From Ginsengibacter hankyongi (lineage in GTDB: Bacteria > Bacteroidota > Bacteroidia > Chitinophagales > Chitinophagaceae): DNA of 64,000 nucleotides. Position 1 is the first letter of the stretch; each line of letters begins with the position of its first letter. The stretch covers positions 108,667 through 172,666 of the forward strand of contig NZ_VYQF01000008.1 in assembly GCF_008710285.1 (NCBI RefSeq), in the 5' to 3' direction. This document shows positions 62,640 to 64,000 of the stretch, piece after piece. The notes beneath the pieces are model-generated. The model was not told the DNA's origin and searched no databases. It saw only the letters and a program-made list of their open reading frames with translations. Made by a program: the position numbers and the translations under genes.

Positions 62640-64000
62640 TGGAGCACCATAAACGTCATTGCCAGGAGGTAAGTCGATGCCAATCATGTAGAAATTTTAA
62701 TAGCGACGCGGCAATCTCATAATTAGAACAGGGATTGTCTTCTTAATGAGCAGATTGCCGCGGCGCACCAGGTCTTTTCAAATTGCAACTTTTGTTATGC
62801 GCCTCGCAATGACGTAAACAACGGGCTTCAAGTCCTTAAATGGGCAGATTGCCGCGGCGCACCAGATCTTTTCAAATTGCAACTTTTGTTATGCGCCTCG
62901 CAATGACGTAAACAAAGGGCTTCAAGTTCTTAAACGAGCAGATTGCCGCGGCGCACCAGATCTTTTCAAATAGCAACTTTTGTTATGCGCCTCGCAATGA
63001 CGTAAGCGACGGGCTTCAAGTTCTTAAATGAGCAGATTACCTATTTGCAACGTCATTGCTGTAGAAGCCCCGTGGATACCAATCGCTATGACGTCATTGC
63101 GAGGAGCTAAGTGGATGCCAATCGTGTAGGGAATTTTAATAGCGACGCGGCAATCTCATAACAGGGATTGTCTTCTTAAGGAGCAGATTGCCATTTGCTA
63201 CGTCATTGCGAGGAGCTAAAGAGATGTCAAACGTGTAGGGAATTTTAATAGCGACGCGGCAATCTCATAATTAGAACAGGGATTGTCTTCTTAAGGAGCA
63301 GATTGCCGCGGCGCACCAGATCTTTTCAAATTGCAACTTTTGTTATGCGCCTCGCAATGACGTAAACAAGGGGCTTCAGGTCCTTAAATGAGCAGATTAC
63401 CGCGGCGCACCAGATCTTTTCAAATTGCAACTTTTGCTATGCGCCTCGCAATGACGTAAACAAGGGGCTTCAAGTCCTTAAATTAGCAGATTGCCGCGGC
63501 GCATCAGATCTTTTCAAATTGCAACTTTTGTTATGCGCCTCGCAATGACGTAAACAAGGGGCTTCAACTCCTTAAACGAGCAGATTACCTATTTGCAACG
63601 TCATTGCTGTAGAAGCCCCGTGGATACCAATCGCTATGACGTCATTGCGAGGAGGTAAGTCGATGCCAATCATGTAGAAATTTTAATAGCGACGCTGCAA
63701 TGTCCTAATTAGAACAGGGATTGTCTTCTTAGGGAGCAGATTGCCGCGGCGCACCAGGTCTTTTCAAATTGCAACTTTTGTTATGCGCCTCGCAATGACG
63801 TAAACAACGGGCTTCAAGTCCTTAAATGGGCAGATTGCCGCGGCGCACCAGATCTTTTCAAATTGCAACTTTTGTTATGCGCCTCGCAATGACGTAAACA
63901 AGGGGCTTCAAGTCCTTAAATGAGCAGATTGCCGCGGCGCACCAGATCTTTTCAAATTGCAACTTTTGTTATGCGCCTCGCAATGACGTAAACAAGGGGC
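62640..64000. repeat. dispersed/tandem repeat array, right segment (continues past the window)
   Basis: The same two unit types as in the left segment fill the window end, but type A dominates: type A cores occur near 62786, 62881, 62972, 63332, 63426, 63520, 63773, 63866 and 63960. Where adjacent they repeat every 91-95 bases (e.g. 63831 to 63925). Type B copies are near 62652, 63091, 63200 and 63641. No gene or open frame of note is seen. The array is cut by the window end. Confidence 0.92.

Noticed and set aside
60150..64000. CRISPR array
   Set aside because: Units are 91-115 bases with inverted ends and conserved interiors. There are no short identical repeats with unique spacers, and no cas gene is in the window.
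60150..64000. Integron attC array
   Set aside because: No gene cassettes lie between the units and no integrase is visible; the units lack attC R'/R'' core sites.

Overview
The window looks like a chromosomal segment of a Bacteroidota bacterium, probably Chitinophagaceae or a close relative. Evidence: a SusC/OMP_b-brl-type outer-membrane receptor, a protein with a type IX secretion C-terminal domain, a UpxY-type antiterminator, a split DUF4331 pair, A/T-rich leaders without Shine-Dalgarno sites, and several TAnnTTTG promoter boxes. Family names come from motif recognition by eye; no database search was run.

Layout. (1) 1-13.2 kb is mostly core or housekeeping: a partial TonB-dependent receptor (minus strand), tRNA-His with promoter and terminator, a sterol-desaturase-like enzyme, a Prc/Tsp protease, pyruvate dehydrogenase E1 alpha, a TPR membrane protein, lumazine synthase, a LutA-like Fe-S protein, a TPR lipoprotein, HupE/UreJ, two DUF4331 proteins, an EVE protein and a sirtuin. 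A broken cupin gene follows at 13.2-13.6 kb. (2) 13.7-18.3 kb is a signalling unit: receiver-domain protein, TonB-dependent receptor, YfiR-like periplasmic protein and a CHASE8-like membrane histidine kinase. (3) 18.6-22.3 kb is one large secreted repeat protein with a T9SS tail, followed by palindromic tandem repeats. (4) 22.9-62.6 kb is a roughly 40 kb exopolysaccharide/O-antigen locus, all on the plus strand. It holds Wza and Wzc homologues, UpxY, an AsnB-like amidotransferase between two paralogous GT4 genes, a Wzm/Wzt ABC exporter, about twenty glycosyltransferases and six methyltransferase domains. Two toxin-antitoxin modules and a lineage-specific hypothetical gene interrupt it at 31-34 kb. 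(5) From 60.15 kb to the window end is a dense non-coding repeat array interrupted by one CgeB-like glycosyltransferase gene.

How the genes work together. The locus reads as a surface-glycan factory: the GTs and methyltransferases build and decorate a glycan, Wzm/Wzt export it (the Wzt C-terminal domain probably recognises the chain end), and Wza/Wzc suggest export and length control through the envelope. UpxY probably lets RNA polymerase read through the long operon. No initiating sugar-phosphate transferase, Wzx flippase or Wzy polymerase is visible here. The cluster shows active remodelling: paralogous GT duplication, a collapsed WbsX-GT2 remnant at 45.4-45.9 kb that matches the intact pair at 47.7-49.9 kb, a GT/methyltransferase fusion, TA insertions, palindromic repeats invading a coding end, and the terminal repeat array.
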